Below are positions 6,651 through 14,030 of a stretch of DNA of 24,514 nt, in pieces. The DNA lies in NCBI GenBank assembly GCA_002383285.1, contig DFXU01000028.1, forward strand, positions 40,135 to 64,648, in the 5' to 3' direction. Below the pieces are notes generated by a model that did not search any database, was not told the origin of the DNA, and saw nothing but the letters and a program-made list of their open reading frames with translations. This DNA comes from Caryophanales bacterium UBA4100 (GTDB lineage: Bacteria; Bacillota; Bacilli; Paenibacillales; UBA4045). Position 1 is the stretch's first letter; each line of letters begins with the position of its first letter. The position numbers and the translations under genes are program-made.

Positions 6651-7475
6651 TTACTTTTCTTGTTTCTTAGGTATTCGAATTACAAATTCATAATAATCCT
6701 CAAACACATGCTCATCTGTAGTAATTTTCAAACCAGAACTACTGACAAGGTCAACTGACTGTCTAATGGTGTTAACAGCTAAACGAATGTCTTTTGAATA
6801 CGATACCTTACGAGTAGTTTTCTTGTTTGAAGTTTTCTTTAGAAATTCAATTCGCGCTTCTGTTTGTTTAACATTTAAATCCTTCTCAATGATGTCTTCT
6901 AATACTTTAAGCTGAAGCTCTTCATTGTCCAAGCCTAACAATGCTCTTGCATGTCTTTCAGTAATTTTGCGCTCCATCATTGCTAGTTTCACAGGCTCAC
7001 TTAAATTTAATAGGCGAATTTTGTTAGCTATTGTAGATTGCCCTTTACCAATACGTTGAGCAAGACTTTCCTGTGTCAGTTCATGTAAAACCATTAGCTT
7101 TTGATAAGCATAAGCTTCTTCTATTGCAGTTAATCCTTCTCGCTGCAAATTTTCAATAAGCGCTATAGATGCTGCCTGTGAATCATTAAAATCCCGGATT
7201 ACTGCAGGTATTGTATGTGAGCCTAGCTTTTGAACAGCACGCCAGCGTCTTTCGCCTGCAATAATTTCATACTTGGAATCGCGAATCCTTACCACGATTG
7301 GTTGAATGACCCCGTGAGTTTTTATAGTCTGACAAAGCTCTTCAATCCGATCATCATCAAACACAGTTCTTGGTTGGTAAGGACTAGGTACAATTTCTGT
7401 TACTGGAATTGCCTTTATCTCTTCATTCCCATTGCGATCAGCAAGTCCAAATAACTTTGAGATTTGATCCTTCAT
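6651..7475 (-). CDS. noc: Nucleoid occlusion protein Noc
   Basis: Noc (274 residues) is a ParB paralogue that binds Noc sites, spreads as a CTP clamp, attaches to the membrane and stops the division septum forming over the nucleoid. The N-terminus MKDQISKLFGLADR is the short amphipathic membrane-targeting helix characteristic of Noc. The CTP domain has YEIIAGERRWRAVQ (GERRWR 74-79) and IALIENLQREGL. The helix-turn-helix has GKGQSTIANKIRLL; Gln146 and Lys152 match the Noc-type specificity residues, unlike Arg and Phe in the neighbouring ParB. The ATG follows GCGGAGTG. It lies between rsmG and parA, the usual Bacillus place. No Noc site (ATTTCCCGGGAAAT) was spotted in this window. Confidence 0.94.
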   Translation of the reverse strand: MKDQISKLFGLADRNGNEEIKAIPVTEIVPSPYQPRTVFDDDRIEELCQTIKTHGVIQPIVVRIRDSKYEIIAGERRWRAVQKLGSHTIPAVIRDFNDSQAASIALIENLQREGLTAIEEAYAYQKLMVLHELTQESLAQRIGKGQSTIANKIRLLNLSEPVKLAMMERKITERHARALLGLDNEELQLKVLEDIIEKDLNVKQTEARIEFLKKTSNKKTTRKVSYSKDIRLAVNTIRQSVDLVSSSGLKITTDEHVFEDYYEFVIRIPKKQEK

Positions 7476-7587
7476 TTCTTCACTCCGCCCAAAAATTAAC
7501 TATAAACATCTATAATAATCATAATCATATATTCTCTACGTCAACCTTCATTTCCTGCCCTGATAAAAGGAAACTTTTTTAGGCGAA

Positions 7588-7603
7588 TGTTTCACGTGGA
7601 ACA
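7588..7603 (-). promoter_or_regulatory. parS site between noc and rsmG
   Basis: Read on the minus strand this is TGTTCCACGTGAAACA, identical to the site inside parB but in the opposite orientation. It lies 10 bases past the rsmG stop, upstream of noc. ParB bound here could also influence transcription into noc-parA-parB. The AT-rich stretch between it and noc (7500-7545) has TTGACG (7544-7539) but no well-spaced -10. Confidence 0.96.
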
Positions 7604-7613
7604 ATTTAATGCT

Positions 7614-8345
7614 TTATCGTTTCTTAACTAGAGGTTCTTTAGATGGAACTCCTGCTTTTCTCGGATATTTCGCAGGTGTACGACCGATTTTTTCAATAAT
7701 AACAATACTTCTCTGAGCTTGCTCTATAGGGAGCTCGAAAGAATGCACTCCCTTTAATTCTGATAACAATTGTTTTAAACTATATGCTGACTCTTGAACT
7801 TCATCGTGAATATCCGATCCTTTCATGGCTGCGAATAACCCATTCTCCCGAACGAATGGTAAGCATAATTCATTAAGAACACTTAACCGAGCTACTGCTC
7901 TGGCCGTTGCAAGGTCATAATGATTACGAAGCTTGAGGTTCCTCGCAGCATCCTCAGCACGACCATGAATACAAGATATAGTATCCAAATTAATTGAAGA
8001 TACAATATGCTGTAGAAATTGAATTCTTTTATTTAAAGAATCGATGATTGTAATTTCCAGATGAGGATAAACAATCTTCAGTGGAATGCTCGGAAAACCA
8101 GCACCTGATCCGATATCAATTAATGTGTGCACAGTATCCATCGGAATATAAAAGGACAAGGATATAGAATCATAAAAGTGCTTTAAGTACACCTGCCCTC
8201 TGTCTGTAATCCCGGTCAGATTCATTTTCTCATTCCACTCAATTAGCTCTAAATAATACGCCTCGAACTGAGAGAGCTGTCTCGGTGTTAGTTTAATTCC
8301 CTTTTCTTCTAATAAAGAAGAAAACTTCTGCACTACATCATCCAT
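7614..8345 (-). CDS. rsmG: 16S rRNA m7G methyltransferase RsmG (GidB)
   Basis: RsmG (243 residues) uses S-adenosylmethionine to methylate N7 of G527 (E. coli numbering) in 16S rRNA; its loss gives low-level streptomycin resistance. The N-terminal helix has LELIEWNEKMNLTGITD, a family signature. The SAM loop LIDIGSGAGFPSIPLKI (GSGAGFP 79-85) is followed by LEITIIDSLNKRIQFL, with the acidic ribose-binding residue, and ATARAVARLSVLNELCLP. The length is normal. AGAGGT lies about 5 bases before the ATG, which begins 2 bases after the mnmG stop, so the two are co-transcribed and probably coupled. Confidence 0.96.
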   Translation of the reverse strand: MDDVVQKFSSLLEEKGIKLTPRQLSQFEAYYLELIEWNEKMNLTGITDRGQVYLKHFYDSISLSFYIPMDTVHTLIDIGSGAGFPSIPLKIVYPHLEITIIDSLNKRIQFLQHIVSSINLDTISCIHGRAEDAARNLKLRNHYDLATARAVARLSVLNELCLPFVRENGLFAAMKGSDIHDEVQESAYSLKQLLSELKGVHSFELPIEQAQRSIVIIEKIGRTPAKYPRKAGVPSKEPLVKKR

Positions 8346-8347
8346 AT

Positions 8348-10243
8348 TTAACCTCTCGCAGCTTTCACTTTGTGATATTGTTCCAAGTATACAAGGAGTA
8401 TAGATATATCTGCAGGTGTTACTCCAGAAATTCTAGAGGCTTGCCCAAGATTAAGCGGTCGAACCTTTGCTAACTTCTGCTTCGCTTCAGTCGCTATTCC
8501 ATAGATTTCCAGATATTCAATGTCAATTGGAATTGACTTCTGCTCCATCTTCTTCAAACGATTAACTTGAATGAGCTGCTTCTCAATATATCCTGCATAT
8601 TTCGTTTGGATCTCAACCTGCTCCTTCACAGCTAAGGGAAGTGAGTGTGGTGCCGGTGACAACTGCTCAATATGCCCATAAGAAACTTCTGGTCTTCTGA
8701 GTAATGTAATTGCCGGAATGCTATTATTATCTAATTTAGTCGAACCAATATCCTCAAGCAATGTCTGTACCTGCTCATCGGGACGAATCCAGACATTCTC
8801 CAAACGCTCAATCTCCTTCTCCACCATATCTCTCTTCTGGAGAAATCGATCATAACGAACTTGCTTAATTAAACCAATATCATAACCGGTAGGAGTCAGA
8901 CGTAAATCAGCATTATCATGACGAAGCAACAATCGATATTCTGCACGCGAGGTAAGTAACCGATAGGGTTCATTCGTGCCCTTAGTTACCAGATCATCAA
9001 TCAGAACCCCGATATATGCTTCCGAACGATCAAGAATGACAGCTTCCTTGCCTTGTGCTTTTCGAGCTGCATTAATTCCAGCCATCACACCTTGACCAGC
9101 AGCCTCCTCATAACCCGAGGTTCCATTAATCTGACCAGCAGTAAAGAGGTTAGCAATCCGTTTGGTCTCTAAAGATGGCCACAGCTGGGTAGGAACAATG
9201 GCATCATATTCAATAGCATAGCCCGTCCGCATCATTCGAACCTCCTCTAAACCTGGAATCGATCGAAGAATTCGAATTTGAACTTCCTCAGGCATGCTCG
9301 TTGATAAGCCCTGTACATAATACTCTGAGGTATTACGTCCTTCTGGCTCTAAGAAAATTTGATGCTTCGGCTTATCCGCAAAGCGTACTATCTTATCCTC
9401 TATTGATGGACAATAACGAGGCCCCGTTCCCTCTATAACACCAGTGAACATGGGTGCGCGATGAAGGTTATCCGTTATAACCTGATGTGTTTCTGCTGAT
9501 GTATACGTTAACCAACAAGGCAGTTGAGCCTCCAGTACTCCCTCAGTTGTTTCATAGGAGAAGAATCTCGGCTGCTCATCCCCTGGTTGAATTTCCGTCT
9601 TGCTAAAATCAATTGAATCCTTATGCACACGTGGTGGAGTTCCTGTTTTGAAACGAACCAATTCAAAGCCTAGACGCTTCAAGCTTTCAGACAGCTTAAC
9701 CGATGGCTGCTGATTATTAGGGCCGCTCTCATAGATCATCTCACCCATGATTACCTTACCACGCAGATACGTGCCAGTTGTTACAACTATGGCTTTGGCG
9801 CGATATTGAGCTCCGGACTTCGTCTCAACCCCTATACAAGCTCCATTATCTACTAATAATTCCTCCACCATCCCTTGAACCATCGTTAGATTAGCTTGCT
9901 TCTCTATGGTTTCCTTCATCATGTGTTGATACAGGAATTTATCGGCTTGTGCACGTAGAGCATGAACAGCAGGACCTTTACCTGTATTTAACATACGTAA
10001 TTGAATATAAGTTTTATCAATATTGCGACCCATTTCACCACCAAGCGCATCGATTTCTCGTACAACATGACCTTTAGCAGGACCACCAATTGATGGATTA
10101 CATGGCATGAAAGCAACCATATCCAGATTAATTGTAATCAACAGGGTTTCACTACCCATACGCGCAGAGGCTAATGCAGCTTCACAGCCCGCATGACCCG
10201 CGCCTATAACAATAACATCATATTGTCCAGCCAGGTAACTCAT
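8348..10243 (-). CDS. mnmG: tRNA modification enzyme MnmG (GidA)
   Basis: MnmG (631 residues) is the FAD-dependent partner of MnmE. The complex adds carboxymethylaminomethyl groups to the wobble uridine (U34) of tRNAs, using glycine and a folate one-carbon unit. DVIVIGAGHAGCEAALASARMG is the FAD-binding Rossmann motif. MPCNPSIGGPAKGHVVREIDALGGEM includes conserved Cys48, and GTGPRYCPSIEDK a second conserved Cys. HQIFLEPEGRNTSEYYVQG and SGYEEAAGQGVMAGINAA are family blocks. The C-terminal helical domain that contacts MnmE and tRNA ends in LSRISGVTP-like RISGVTPADISILLVYL. The length matches the family (about 630). It begins 12 bases after mnmE. Confidence 0.98.
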   Translation of the reverse strand: MSYLAGQYDVIVIGAGHAGCEAALASARMGSETLLITINLDMVAFMPCNPSIGGPAKGHVVREIDALGGEMGRNIDKTYIQLRMLNTGKGPAVHALRAQADKFLYQHMMKETIEKQANLTMVQGMVEELLVDNGACIGVETKSGAQYRAKAIVVTTGTYLRGKVIMGEMIYESGPNNQQPSVKLSESLKRLGFELVRFKTGTPPRVHKDSIDFSKTEIQPGDEQPRFFSYETTEGVLEAQLPCWLTYTSAETHQVITDNLHRAPMFTGVIEGTGPRYCPSIEDKIVRFADKPKHQIFLEPEGRNTSEYYVQGLSTSMPEEVQIRILRSIPGLEEVRMMRTGYAIEYDAIVPTQLWPSLETKRIANLFTAGQINGTSGYEEAAGQGVMAGINAARKAQGKEAVILDRSEAYIGVLIDDLVTKGTNEPYRLLTSRAEYRLLLRHDNADLRLTPTGYDIGLIKQVRYDRFLQKRDMVEKEIERLENVWIRPDEQVQTLLEDIGSTKLDNNSIPAITLLRRPEVSYGHIEQLSPAPHSLPLAVKEQVEIQTKYAGYIEKQLIQVNRLKKMEQKSIPIDIEYLEIYGIATEAKQKLAKVRPLNLGQASRISGVTPADISILLVYLEQYHKVKAARG

Positions 10244-10255
10244 ACCTACACCTCC

Positions 10256-11638
10256 CTATTTGCCTAAACAGAACTGCGAGAAAATCTGGTCAACCAATGA
10301 TTCTCCTACTGCATCTCCAATAATCTCACCAAGCTGCTCCCATGCGTTACGTATATCTATTTGTAGCAAGTCTATAGGCGTTAACAGCTCTGTACCCTGC
10401 AAGGCTTCTTCTAGAGATAATCTTGCTTGGTGAAGCAACTGAATATGACGTACATTACTCACATAAGTAAGATCCCCTGCTTCCAGCTGCCCATCGAAGA
10501 ATACATGAGTTATCGCTTTTTCAAGATCTTGAAGCCCTTGCTCCTCTGTCATTGACATATATACTATACGATCCTCCGCAACATAGCTATGTATCTCATT
10601 AACCCTTAGCCGTTCGGACAAATCCATTTTGTTCACAATAATAATAACTTGTTTATCTTTAAGCTCTGATAACAACAATCTCTCGTCCTCATGTAAGTCA
10701 TCGTTATAATTGAGCACAACCAATAATAGATCAGCTTCCAGTAGAGCATGTCGAGATCTCTCAACACCTAATTTCTCGACAATATCACTTGTTTCCCTAA
10801 TTCCAGCTGTGTCCAATAACCTCAGCGGGATACCACCGACCGTTACATATTCCTCTATCACATCACGTGTTGTGCCAGGGATTTCCGTAACAATTGCTCT
10901 ATTCTCTTGTGCAAGCACATTGAGCAGTGAAGACTTTCCAACATTAGGTCGGCCAACAATAGCGGTTGTCAGACCTTCTCTTAATATTTTGCCCTGTTCA
11001 GCTGTCTTTAACAAGAGATCTATATCTTCTAGTGCTTCCCCACATTTATTCCTGATAAAAAGATTCGTTAATTCTTCCACATCATGCTCAGGATAATCAA
11101 TATTCACTTCAATATGGGCAATTAACTCCACTAAACGATGCCGTAATAACTTAATCTTCTTAGATAAAGTCCCATCAACTTGCTTCAGCGCTATGGAGAA
11201 GGCACGATCAGACTTAGAGCGTATGAGATCAATCACAGCTTCCGCTTGTGACAGGTCGATTCGACCATTGAGAAAAGCACGCTTGGTAAACTCACCCGGC
11301 TCAGCCAGGCGGACAATTCCTGAACGGAGTAATAGCTGTAAAACCTTCTTCACGGAGATCAATCCCCCATGACAGCTAACTTCTACTACATCCTCCATCG
11401 TGAATGAACGCGGGGCTCTCATAACCGTAACCAGCACTTCTTCTATCCTATCTCCATTGATGGGATTGCGAATATGTCCATAATGAACCGTATGAGACGG
11501 CACCTCAGTAAGCTTATCCTTTGCCGCGAATATCGCACCCACCTGCTCGACAGCCTCTGGACCACTTACACGTATAATCGCAAGTCCTCCTTCACCTAAC
11601 GGTGTAGATATAGCTGCAATTGTATCTATATCATGCAT
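10256..11638 (-). CDS. mnmE: tRNA modification GTPase MnmE (TrmE/ThdF)
   Basis: MnmE (460 residues from the chosen start) is the GTPase of the MnmEG complex. The N-terminal folate-binding dimer domain begins DTIAAISTPLGEGGLAIIRVSG and includes EVSCHGG. The G domain has GRPNVGKSS (229-237), IPGTTRD (253-259), DTAG (276-279) and NKMD. The protein ends in FCLGK, the catalytic C(I/L/V)GK tail. A GTG at 11671 is in frame, but it has no ribosome binding site, overlaps the promoter, and would add 11 residues not typical of the family. ATG 11638 follows GATGAGG by 5 bases and gives the expected MHDIDTIAAIS start. It heads the mnmE-mnmG-rsmG operon. Confidence 0.97.
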   Translation of the reverse strand: MHDIDTIAAISTPLGEGGLAIIRVSGPEAVEQVGAIFAAKDKLTEVPSHTVHYGHIRNPINGDRIEEVLVTVMRAPRSFTMEDVVEVSCHGGLISVKKVLQLLLRSGIVRLAEPGEFTKRAFLNGRIDLSQAEAVIDLIRSKSDRAFSIALKQVDGTLSKKIKLLRHRLVELIAHIEVNIDYPEHDVEELTNLFIRNKCGEALEDIDLLLKTAEQGKILREGLTTAIVGRPNVGKSSLLNVLAQENRAIVTEIPGTTRDVIEEYVTVGGIPLRLLDTAGIRETSDIVEKLGVERSRHALLEADLLLVVLNYNDDLHEDERLLLSELKDKQVIIIVNKMDLSERLRVNEIHSYVAEDRIVYMSMTEEQGLQDLEKAITHVFFDGQLEAGDLTYVSNVRHIQLLHQARLSLEEALQGTELLTPIDLLQIDIRNAWEQLGEIIGDAVGESLVDQIFSQFCLGK

Positions 11639-11660
11639 CTTAGCCTCATCACTCCATGCA

Positions 11661-11690
11661 ATCATAATCACGAGTCAATAACTTGATCAA
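11661..11690 (-). promoter_or_regulatory. Candidate promoter of the mnmE-mnmG-rsmG operon
   Basis: On the minus strand TTGATC (11690-11685) and TATGAT (11666-11661) are separated by 18 bases. The predicted start near 11654 is just upstream of the mnmE ribosome binding site and just downstream of the jag terminator. Confidence 0.42.
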
Positions 11691-11719
11691 CCGAAATTTG
11701 AATCCTTATAGATTTTGTG

Positions 11720-11761
11720 AAAAAAAGCAATGACTCCGCAAGAATTCCCTGAAGTCATTGC
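11720..11761 (-). terminator. Intrinsic terminator after jag
   Basis: On the minus strand GCAATGACT (11761-11753) pairs perfectly with AGTCATTGC (11735-11727) over a 17-base loop, followed by seven T (11726-11720). It ends the rpmH-rnpA-yidC-jag transcription unit before mnmE. Confidence 0.88.
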
Positions 11762-11770
11762 CATTTAAAC

Positions 11771-12391
11771 TTATTTAAGTGCGATAACTACTTTACGATT
11801 TGGTTCCTCACCCTTACTGAATGTCTTCACCTTCGGGTGATCCTGCAAGTAGGAGTGAATAATCTTACGTTCCTGAGGAGTCATCGGTTCAAGTATGATT
11901 TCCTTATGCCCCTTGATTACCCTAGTAGCAAGTCTTTGAGCAAGCTCTTCTAGCGTTTTCCGTCGCCGCTTGCGGAATTGCTCGGCATCTAGAATAATAC
12001 GAATATGTTCCTTCGAATGACGATTCGCAACGATATTGACCAAATATTGTAGTGCATCTAAAGTTTGACCTCTTCTTCCAATAATCATACCCATATCAGG
12101 ACCACTGATTGTAATACCCTGTGCATCGGTACCCATATCTTCCAGCTGAATTTCCGCCTGCAAACTCATACCATCCATAACATCACGCAAGAATGCTATC
12201 GCTTCATCGATCGGATCTGGCACAAGTTCAATTAATACTCTTGCATCCTTCGAACCAATTAGACCGAACAATCCTTTCGTAGGCTGTTCAAGAACCGTAA
12301 ATGTAATACGATCCTCCGTTACCTGGAGTTGTTGCAGTCCTGATTTAATTGCATCTTCTATCGTTTTGCCTGAGACGGTTATGGATTTCAT
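11771..12391 (-). CDS. jag: RNA-binding protein Jag (KhpB)
   Basis: Jag (206 residues) has three modules: a Jag_N domain (1-52, VSGKTIEDAIKSGLQQL ... KGLFGLIGSKDARV), a KH domain with GRRG at 105-108 (MIIGRRGQTLDALQYLVNIVANR), and an R3H domain with Arg175 and His179 (QERKIIHSYL). In Firmicutes KhpB pairs with KhpA to bind RNAs and affects cell elongation and sporulation. Its constant position beside yidC/spoIIIJ gave the name SpoIIIJ-associated gene. The ATG overlaps the yidC stop in the sequence ATGA, so the two genes are translationally coupled. A strong terminator follows. Confidence 0.96.
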   Translation of the reverse strand: MKSITVSGKTIEDAIKSGLQQLQVTEDRITFTVLEQPTKGLFGLIGSKDARVLIELVPDPIDEAIAFLRDVMDGMSLQAEIQLEDMGTDAQGITISGPDMGMIIGRRGQTLDALQYLVNIVANRHSKEHIRIILDAEQFRKRRRKTLEELAQRLATRVIKGHKEIILEPMTPQERKIIHSYLQDHPKVKTFSKGEEPNRKVVIALK

Positions 12392-13146
12392 TTGGAAACT
12401 TGGCCTCCCTTTTGAGATCCTCCATATATAAAGTGCGTTTGAACTATTGTAAAGATATTACCGAATACCCAATATAGCGGCATTGCAGCAGGAAAATTCA
12501 TCGACATAACAAAGATTAGAATAGGGAATACCATCATAATACTCTGCATTTGTTTCGTCATCGGTGTATATTTCGCCATTATCTTCTGTTGGATGAAAGT
12601 AGTAATTGCAGCTATTATAGGTAGAATGTAATAAGGATCCGGTTCTCCTAGTGCAGCCCACAAGAACGTATGTGTACGAATGTCTGGATTCCATATGATT
12701 GCATAATAGAGTGCAATCAGGATTGGCATCTGAACCAATAATGGAAAACAGCCTGCAAGTGGATTTACGCCATTCGTTTGGAATAACTTCATCGTCTCTT
12801 CTTGCTGCTTCTTCGCATCATCTTTATACTTTTCCTTAAGTTTTTTCATCTCAGGCTGTAAAGCCTGCATCGCTTTGGAGCTCTTATATTGCTTTAACGT
12901 TAACGGAAGAACAAGAAACCGTATAAGTATCGTTACTACAAGAATAGACAATCCATATTGACCCCATAGAAAACCTGCTATTTTATCTAATGATAAAGAA
13001 AGGGGATACACTAAGTAATGTTTGAAAAAATTGCCTTCCTTTAGATCAGCTGTTTCTGTTGTCCCCATGGTCGTTGGCGAGCAACCCGCCAAAACTAGAA
13101 TGGAAATCAATAATAGAACGATTAGTAATATCTTTTTACGGGACAA
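12388..13146 (-). CDS. yidC: Membrane protein insertase YidC (SpoIIIJ/OxaA)
   Basis: YidC (252 residues) inserts membrane proteins alone or with SecYEG; the SpoIIIJ type is also needed for sporulation. The N-terminus is a lipoprotein signal peptide with lipobox LAGC (lipidated Cys22). It is followed by the five-helix Oxa1 core. TILIRFLVLPLTLKQ carries the conserved hydrophilic-groove Arg76, LQPEMKKLKEKYKDDAKKQQEETMKLF is the cytoplasmic helical hairpin, and NPLAGCFPLLVQMPILIALYYAI is a family signature. It ends with a short basic tail. Translation starts at TTG (13144-13146), 8 bases after GGAGG. A duplicated hairpin sequence touches the upstream edge of that ribosome binding site. jag follows with a 4-base overlap. 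Confidence 0.97.
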   Translation of the reverse strand: MSRKKILLIVLLLISILVLAGCSPTTMGTTETADLKEGNFFKHYLVYPLSLSLDKIAGFLWGQYGLSILVVTILIRFLVLPLTLKQYKSSKAMQALQPEMKKLKEKYKDDAKKQQEETMKLFQTNGVNPLAGCFPLLVQMPILIALYYAIIWNPDIRTHTFLWAALGEPDPYYILPIIAAITTFIQQKIMAKYTPMTKQMQSIMMVFPILIFVMSMNFPAAMPLYWVFGNIFTIVQTHFIYGGSQKGGQVSK

Positions 13147-13159
13147 GCAGGTATCCTCC

Positions 13160-13266
13160 TATTCGTAAATCACATGTTTGTGACTAACGAGAACATTGAT
13201 TTGCAGCCCAGACGTATCTGGCGTATTCGTAAATCACATGTTTGTGACTAACGAGAACATTGATTT
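13160..13266. repeat. 64-bp tandem duplication upstream of yidC
   Basis: A 43-bp sequence at 13160-13202 is repeated without visible mismatch at 13224-13266, with a 21-base spacer between, so the period is 64. Each copy contains the hairpin TCACATGTTTGTGA flanked by TTCGT ... ACGAGAA, and the spacer contains a smaller one, CCAGACGTATCTGG. On the yidC transcript two similar stem-loops would stand in series, the second ending directly before the GGAGG ribosome binding site at 13155-13159. Confidence 0.92.
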
Positions 13267-13369
13267 AAGCTTGATTTTTAATAAATTGTTGTTATCCAAA
13301 TTAAACTATAACATAGTTTGTCCACCATTAAAACTGTGTGAACAAACCAATCGTTGCCTAAAGCGAGAG

Positions 13370-13714
13370 TTACTTCTTCTTTAACATATTTGCCCTCTTC
13401 AAAGCATGCAGCAGACTGGCCTCTGCAGCATGATAATCCAAGTCTACTGCAGGTTTACGTACAATCACAATAAGATCATGCTTCGTAACAATTTCATCAG
13501 CGTGATGTCTTATTATTTCCTTGATTACACGACGCAATCGATTACGAACAACTGCACCACCCATCTTCTTACTGGCTGATACACCAACTCGGAACTGATC
13601 GACCTGATTATTAGGCTTATAATAGATTACATATTGCATATTCGCTGCGGATTTCCCGAATCGATATACTTTATTGAAATCTTCTTTTTTGGTTAAACGA
13701 TATTGCTGTTGCAC
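13370..13714 (-). CDS. rnpA: Ribonuclease P protein component
   Basis: RnpA (114 residues) is the basic protein subunit that helps the RNase P RNA bind precursor tRNAs and remove their 5' leaders. RLTKKEDFNKVYRFGKS is the family N-terminus. RVGVSASKKMGGAVVRNRLRRVIKEI contains the RNR signature (57-62), which contacts the RNA, and VIVRKPAVDLDYHAAEASLLHAL is the C-terminal block. Translation starts at GTG (13712-13714), 8 bases after GGAG. It follows rpmH with a hairpin between them and precedes yidC by 223 bases, an arrangement conserved across Firmicutes. Confidence 0.96.
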   Translation of the reverse strand: MQQQYRLTKKEDFNKVYRFGKSAANMQYVIYYKPNNQVDQFRVGVSASKKMGGAVVRNRLRRVIKEIIRHHADEIVTKHDLIVIVRKPAVDLDYHAAEASLLHALKRANMLKKK

Positions 13715-13744
13715 TGCTAAATCTCCATCCGATTCGAGGAATTT

Positions 13745-13767
13745 AAAAAAAGGTCACTACTGTGACC
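13745..13767 (-). terminator. Terminator or attenuator between rpmH and rnpA
   Basis: On the minus strand GGTCAC (13767-13762) pairs with GTGACC (13757-13752) over a 4-base loop, followed by seven T (13751-13745). The stem has only 6 pairs. Because rpmH and rnpA are usually co-transcribed, partial termination is more likely than a full stop; it would yield more L34 message than RNase P protein message. Confidence 0.75.
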
Positions 13768-13789
13768 CTCCATTAATGAATAGTTAGCT

Positions 13790-13924
13790 TTACGCAGTTA
13801 ATTCTTTTCTACCTTTAAGACGACGGGCAGCAATTACCTTGCGTCCGTTCTTCGAACTCATTCTCACGCGAAAGCCGTGATTTTTTTTGCGCTTCCTTAC
13901 ATTAGGTCTAAATGTTGGTCTCAT
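13790..13924 (-). CDS. rpmH: 50S ribosomal protein L34
   Basis: L34 has 44 residues: MRPTFRPNVRKRKKNHGFRV and RMSSKNGRKVIAARRLKGRK, ending ELTA. It is a small, very basic protein of the large subunit. The length and sequence are typical; only the usual KRT(Y/F)QP start is changed to MRPTFRPNV, as in related Bacilli. AAGGAGGTG precedes the ATG by 7-8 bases. It is the first gene of the leftward unit from the origin, and its promoter lies inside the oriC spacer. Confidence 0.97.
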   Translation of the reverse strand: MRPTFRPNVRKRKKNHGFRVRMSSKNGRKVIAARRLKGRKELTA

Positions 13925-13976
13925 CTATTCTGCACCTCCTTGAAATCCATCACTAATACACAAAATTCCCTTTTAC

Positions 13977-14005
13977 ATTAAAGCATGTTGAGGATCAAAA
14001 GTCAA
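13977..14005 (-). promoter_or_regulatory. Promoter of rpmH
   Basis: On the minus strand TTGACT (14005-14000) and TTTAAT (13982-13977) are separated by exactly 17 bases, and the -10 is extended (TGCTTTAAT). Transcription would start near 13970, giving a leader of about 46 bases. Confidence 0.7.
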
Positions 14006-14030
14006 CAAATTGAAAGCCGACCTAATGTAA

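Noticed and set aside
9628..9633. CACGTG inside mnmG as a further parS site
   Set aside because: The flanks do not match TGTTNC...GAAACA; only the central six bases agree. The same holds for CACGTG at 10864 and 22959.
10710..11096. Plus-strand reading frame of 128 codons opposite mnmE
   Set aside because: Serine-rich low-complexity translation typical of antisense to a conserved gene; no ribosome binding site or recognisable domain.
12458..12694. Minus-strand frame of 78 codons inside yidC
   Set aside because: It is an out-of-frame reading of the conserved yidC core with no start signal.
13160..13266. Direct repeats resembling the start of a CRISPR array
   Set aside because: Only two copies exist, the repeat is 43 bp with a 21-bp spacer, no cas gene is near, and the position before yidC fits a tandem duplication.
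13292..13300. TTATCCAAA as an additional DnaA box between rnpA and yidC
   Set aside because: Single near-match with the mismatch in the conserved CACA end, isolated from the cluster; likely chance.
13320..13369. Short leader peptide upstream of yidC (MVDKLCYSLIWITTIY on the minus strand)
   Set aside because: Sixteen codons with no ribosome binding site, ending well before the repeats; no MifM-like length or hydrophobic stalling sequence.
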